A DNA stretch of 7,271 bases, taken from assembly GCA_023428365.1 (NCBI GenBank), contig JAEYYQ010000255.1, positions 1 to 7,271 of the forward strand, read 5' to 3'. The stretch is from Pseudomonadota bacterium. GTDB taxonomy: Bacteria; Pseudomonadota; Alphaproteobacteria; Rhizobiales; Hyphomicrobiaceae. The notes under the pieces were generated by a model that saw only the letters and a program-made list of their open reading frames with translations, did not search any database and was not told the DNA's origin. Position 1 is the stretch's first letter, and each line of letters begins with the position of its first letter. The position numbers were made by a program, and so were the translations under genes. Below are positions 5,643 through 7,271 of this stretch, piece after piece.

Positions 5643-6662
5643 ATGACACCGATCAGGGCAACGGGCAGAGCGCCGGATATGCAGGACATGTCATCGACAC
5701 TCATCACGGCGGCGCGTGCCGAATCCTACACGATTTTACCGGGCCGCACGGATGCAGGTCTGGTGCTTGTTTGTGATCACGCCGATAACGCATTTCCACT
5801 GGGGTATGGCACGCTCGGCTTGGAGGAGAGCCAGCTCAAGCGGCATATCGCTTACGATATCGGCGTGGCAGAGATCACCCGTCAGATGAGCGAGATGCTG
5901 GGCGTCCCAGCCGTTCTCAGCCACTATTCGCGGCTGCTGATCGATCCGAACCGCGGTGATGATGATCCGACGCTGATCATGCGCCTGTCGGATGGCGCCA
6001 TCGTACCCGGGAACCGCGTGCTGACAGCGGAGGAGCGCGAGAAGCGGCTGCAACTTTACTATCGGCCCTATCATCAGGCGATCGATACGGTGCTGGATGC
6101 GTGCGAAGCGAGTGGAACGCCGCCAGCCATTCTATCCATCCACAGTTTCACCGAGAGCTGGAAGGGTTATGCGCGGCCTTGGCACGCGGGCGTTCTTTGG
6201 GATCAGGATGGACGTCTGGCTCTACCGCTGCTCGATGGGCTCTACGCAGGGGGTGATCTGATCGTCGGTGACAACGAGCCCTACACCGGTCGCCTGAAGG
6301 GAGACACCATGTGGCAGCATGGGACGCAGCGTGGTCTCGCGCATGCAATTATCGAAGTGCGCCAGGATCTTATTCGTGATCTCGCCGGGCAGACGACGTG
6401 GGCCGAGCGACTGGCGCGATTGATGCGCAGCCTTTCAGGGCGTCCCGATCTGCATTTCAATCTTCAGGGAAGCGACCACGGCACTGCTGCAGCAGATGCT
6501 GGGAATGCTTATGTGAGAGGTGAAGCACCGCGCCACAGAAGCAGGAGATCGTCATGCCCGCCAACGACGAAAACACACGCATCGAACTCGAAGCAGCAGC
6601 GTTCCGCAAGCTGGTGGCTCATCTCCGTCAGCGCACCGACGTTCAGAACATCGATCTCATGA
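5643..6662 (+). CDS. N-formylglutamate amidohydrolase family enzyme, atypical 3' end
   Basis: The first 275 or so residues match the N-formylglutamate amidohydrolase (HutG/FGase) family, metal-dependent hydrolases that release formate from N-formyl-L-glutamate in some histidine-degradation routes. Visible motifs are LVCDHADNAFP at 42-52, HIAYDIG at 68-74, SRLLIDPNRG at 96-105, ILSIHSFTESWKG at 163-175, VGDNEPYTG at 208-216 and GTQRGLAHAIIEVRQDLI at 227-244. No hut genes are nearby, so the substrate is open. The start is uncertain: tandem ATGs at 5640 and 5643 follow AAGG (5632-5635), which is better spaced for 5643; ATGs at 5679 and 5688 are alternatives. Past residue 280 the frame continues for about 60 low-similarity, Ser/Arg-rich residues and overlaps the DUF1244 gene by 109 bases. 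Both other frames stop at 6514-6523, which would give a normal length of about 290, so a 3' frameshift (real or from sequencing) is possible and the true end may be near 6516-6523. Confidence 0.8.
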   Translation: MTPIRATGRAPDMQDMSSTLITAARAESYTILPGRTDAGLVLVCDHADNAFPLGYGTLGLEESQLKRHIAYDIGVAEITRQMSEMLGVPAVLSHYSRLLIDPNRGDDDPTLIMRLSDGAIVPGNRVLTAEEREKRLQLYYRPYHQAIDTVLDACEASGTPPAILSIHSFTESWKGYARPWHAGVLWDQDGRLALPLLDGLYAGGDLIVGDNEPYTGRLKGDTMWQHGTQRGLAHAIIEVRQDLIRDLAGQTTWAERLARLMRSLSGRPDLHFNLQGSDHGTAAADAGNAYVRGEAPRHRSRRSSCPPTTKTHASNSKQQRSASWWLISVSAPTFRTSIS

Positions 6663-6862
6663 ACCTCGCCGGGTTCTGCCGCAACTGTCTGGCCAACTGG
6701 TATCAGGAGGAGGCCACCGCCGGCGGGCTCGCGATGACCAAGGATGAGGCACGCGAGACGATTTACGGCATGCCCTACAAGGAGTGGCAGGCGAAATATC
6801 AGAAAGAAGCCACGCCTCAGCAGCAGGCCGCGTTCGCAAAGTCGAAGCCGCATAGCCATTAG
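6554..6862 (+). CDS. DUF1244 domain protein with CxxC motif
   Basis: This 102-residue cytoplasmic protein carries the DUF1244 signature LMNLAGFCRNCLANWY at residues 35-50, including a C42-x-x-C45 pair, and a second conserved block IYGMPYKEWQAKYQ at about 70-83. The family is small, nearly restricted to proteobacteria, and has no assigned biochemical role. The CxxC pair could bind a metal or take part in redox chemistry, but only two cysteines are present, so a lone structural zinc site would need other ligands or a dimer. The start is secure: AGGAG at 6543-6547 is six bases before the ATG. It lies inside the questionable tail of the upstream amidohydrolase frame, and gapR follows 186 bases later on the same strand. 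The C-terminus is polar and ends KPHSH. Confidence 0.9.
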   Translation: MPANDENTRIELEAAAFRKLVAHLRQRTDVQNIDLMNLAGFCRNCLANWYQEEATAGGLAMTKDEARETIYGMPYKEWQAKYQKEATPQQQAAFAKSKPHSH

Positions 6863-6882
6863 TTGCTGACGTGCATCAGTGG

Positions 6883-6896
6883 GTTATGGGGATAAC
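6883..6896. repeat. Short palindrome GTTAT-GGGG-ATAAC
   Basis: Perfect 5-base inverted repeats (6883-6887 and 6892-6896) surround GGGG just downstream of the DUF1244 stop. On the minus strand TTATCCCCA differs from a DnaA box (TTATCCACA) at one base. It could be an operator half-site pair or a chance match, and the short arms keep confidence low. Confidence 0.3.
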
Positions 6897-6920
6897 TCGA
6901 CAGTGGAGCGGCCCCACGCC

Positions 6921-6949
6921 TTGCTGACGCCATCCGCTCTCGCTAGCTT
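6921..6949 (+). promoter_or_regulatory. Candidate gapR promoter
   Basis: TTGCTG (6921-6926) and TAGCTT (6944-6949) are 17 bases apart and lie about 100 bases before the gapR ATG, so transcription would begin near 6956 with a leader of about 93 bases. The leader can form a hairpin from GTGCCG (6961-6966) and CGGCAC (6976-6981). The -35 hexamer is part of a repeated TTGCTGACG. Both hexamers are only moderate matches to consensus. Confidence 0.35.
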
Positions 6950-7048
6950 CCCCTTCGGATGTGCCGACAAGTCGACGGCACCATCGAGTTGGGCGGAGTC
7001 CGGTTCCGGCGCCCTGTTTGTTCGCGGATTAATTCACGGGGTAGCGGA

Positions 7049-7271
7049 ATGACCACGCTTCAGGGCGCGGCGCAGAATCAGTTGCGCCAGTTTATCGAGC
7101 AGATCGAGCGTCTCGAGGAAGAGAAGAAGGCACTCTCTGACGACATCAAGGACAAGTTCGCGGAAGCCAAGGCCGTCGGTTTCGACGTGAAGGCGCTGCG
7201 TCAGGTTCTGCGTCTGCGGAAGAAGAGCAAGACTGACCGGCAGGAAGAAGAGGCGATCCTCGAGGTCTATC
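7049..7271 (+). CDS. gapR: GapR-family nucleoid-associated protein (DUF2312), partial
   Basis: The first 74 residues of a GapR/DUF2312 protein are visible before the window ends; the family is about 80-90 residues, so only a short C-terminus is missing. In Caulobacter, GapR is an essential chromosome-structuring protein that forms a tetrameric clamp around overtwisted, AT-rich DNA and stimulates type II topoisomerases ahead of replication forks. The long first helix runs from about residue 9 to 42 with [10 protein letters not shown] at 18-27, followed by the conserved [16 protein letters not shown] at 44-59 and [10 protein letters not shown] at 65-74. The basic residues of the second block are those expected to face DNA. 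The ATG at 7049 is preceded by GGGG at 7038-7041, a weak ribosome-binding site, and no other in-frame start lies just upstream. DUF2312 is also found in phages, but the core-gene neighbours here suggest the chromosomal copy. Confidence 0.92.
   Translation, partial: MTTLQGAAQNQLRQFIEQIERLEEEKKALSDDIKDKFAEAKAVGFDVKALRQVLRLRKKSKTDRQEEEAILEVY

Noticed and set aside
6883..6896. Chromosomal replication origin suggested by a DnaA-box-like TTATCCCCA
   Set aside because: A single imperfect box without an AT-rich stretch, further boxes or origin-flanking genes does not make an origin.

Overview
The window reads as an ordinary, gene-dense stretch of an alphaproteobacterial chromosome, most likely a Rhizobiales member of the Bradyrhizobium/Rhodopseudomonas/Afipia type. 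This rests on high GC with G/C-rich third positions, a 41-residue zinc-free ribosomal protein bL36 of alphaproteobacterial type, a GapR (DUF2312) gene, a DUF1244 gene and a DUF1036 gene, all typical of this class. I see no insertion sequence, phage gene, CRISPR array, tRNA or rRNA, and no gene-free stretch longer than 250 bases. The genus is an inference from protein resemblance and was not checked by any search.

Layout. Positions 1-1096, minus strand: a haloacid-dehalogenase-type HAD hydrolase followed after 24 bases by a CinA/PncC-domain protein that runs off the left edge. Positions 1344-2254, plus strand: rpmJ (bL36), then a secreted three-repeat TPR protein whose best promoter places transcription start at its own ATG. 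A GC-rich hairpin at 2233-2270 separates this from the converging minus-strand genes. Positions 5555-2279, minus strand, read leftward: type II (MOFRL) glycerate 2-kinase, an exported DUF1036 protein with four mature cysteines, and pyruvate kinase. The last two overlap by ATGA. Positions 5643-7271, plus strand: an N-formylglutamate-amidohydrolase family enzyme, DUF1244 and gapR, which runs off the right edge.

How the genes fit together. Glycerate kinase makes 2-phosphoglycerate, and pyruvate kinase turns the phosphoenolpyruvate derived from it into pyruvate. With enolase supplied from elsewhere, the minus-strand trio therefore brackets lower glycolysis and would let glycerate enter central metabolism. 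The small DUF1036 gene between them has no known place in that pathway. The plus-strand trio joins an amide hydrolase, a small CxxC protein of unknown role and a nucleoid-associated protein. No shared function is evident.

Points worth a second look are the possibly leaderless TPR gene, the 3' end of the amidohydrolase gene (an unconserved tail that runs 109 bases into DUF1244, suggesting a frameshift), the structured rpmJ leader, the CinA motif variant, and the repeats upstream of gapR. I did not find convincing evidence of a new multi-gene system.
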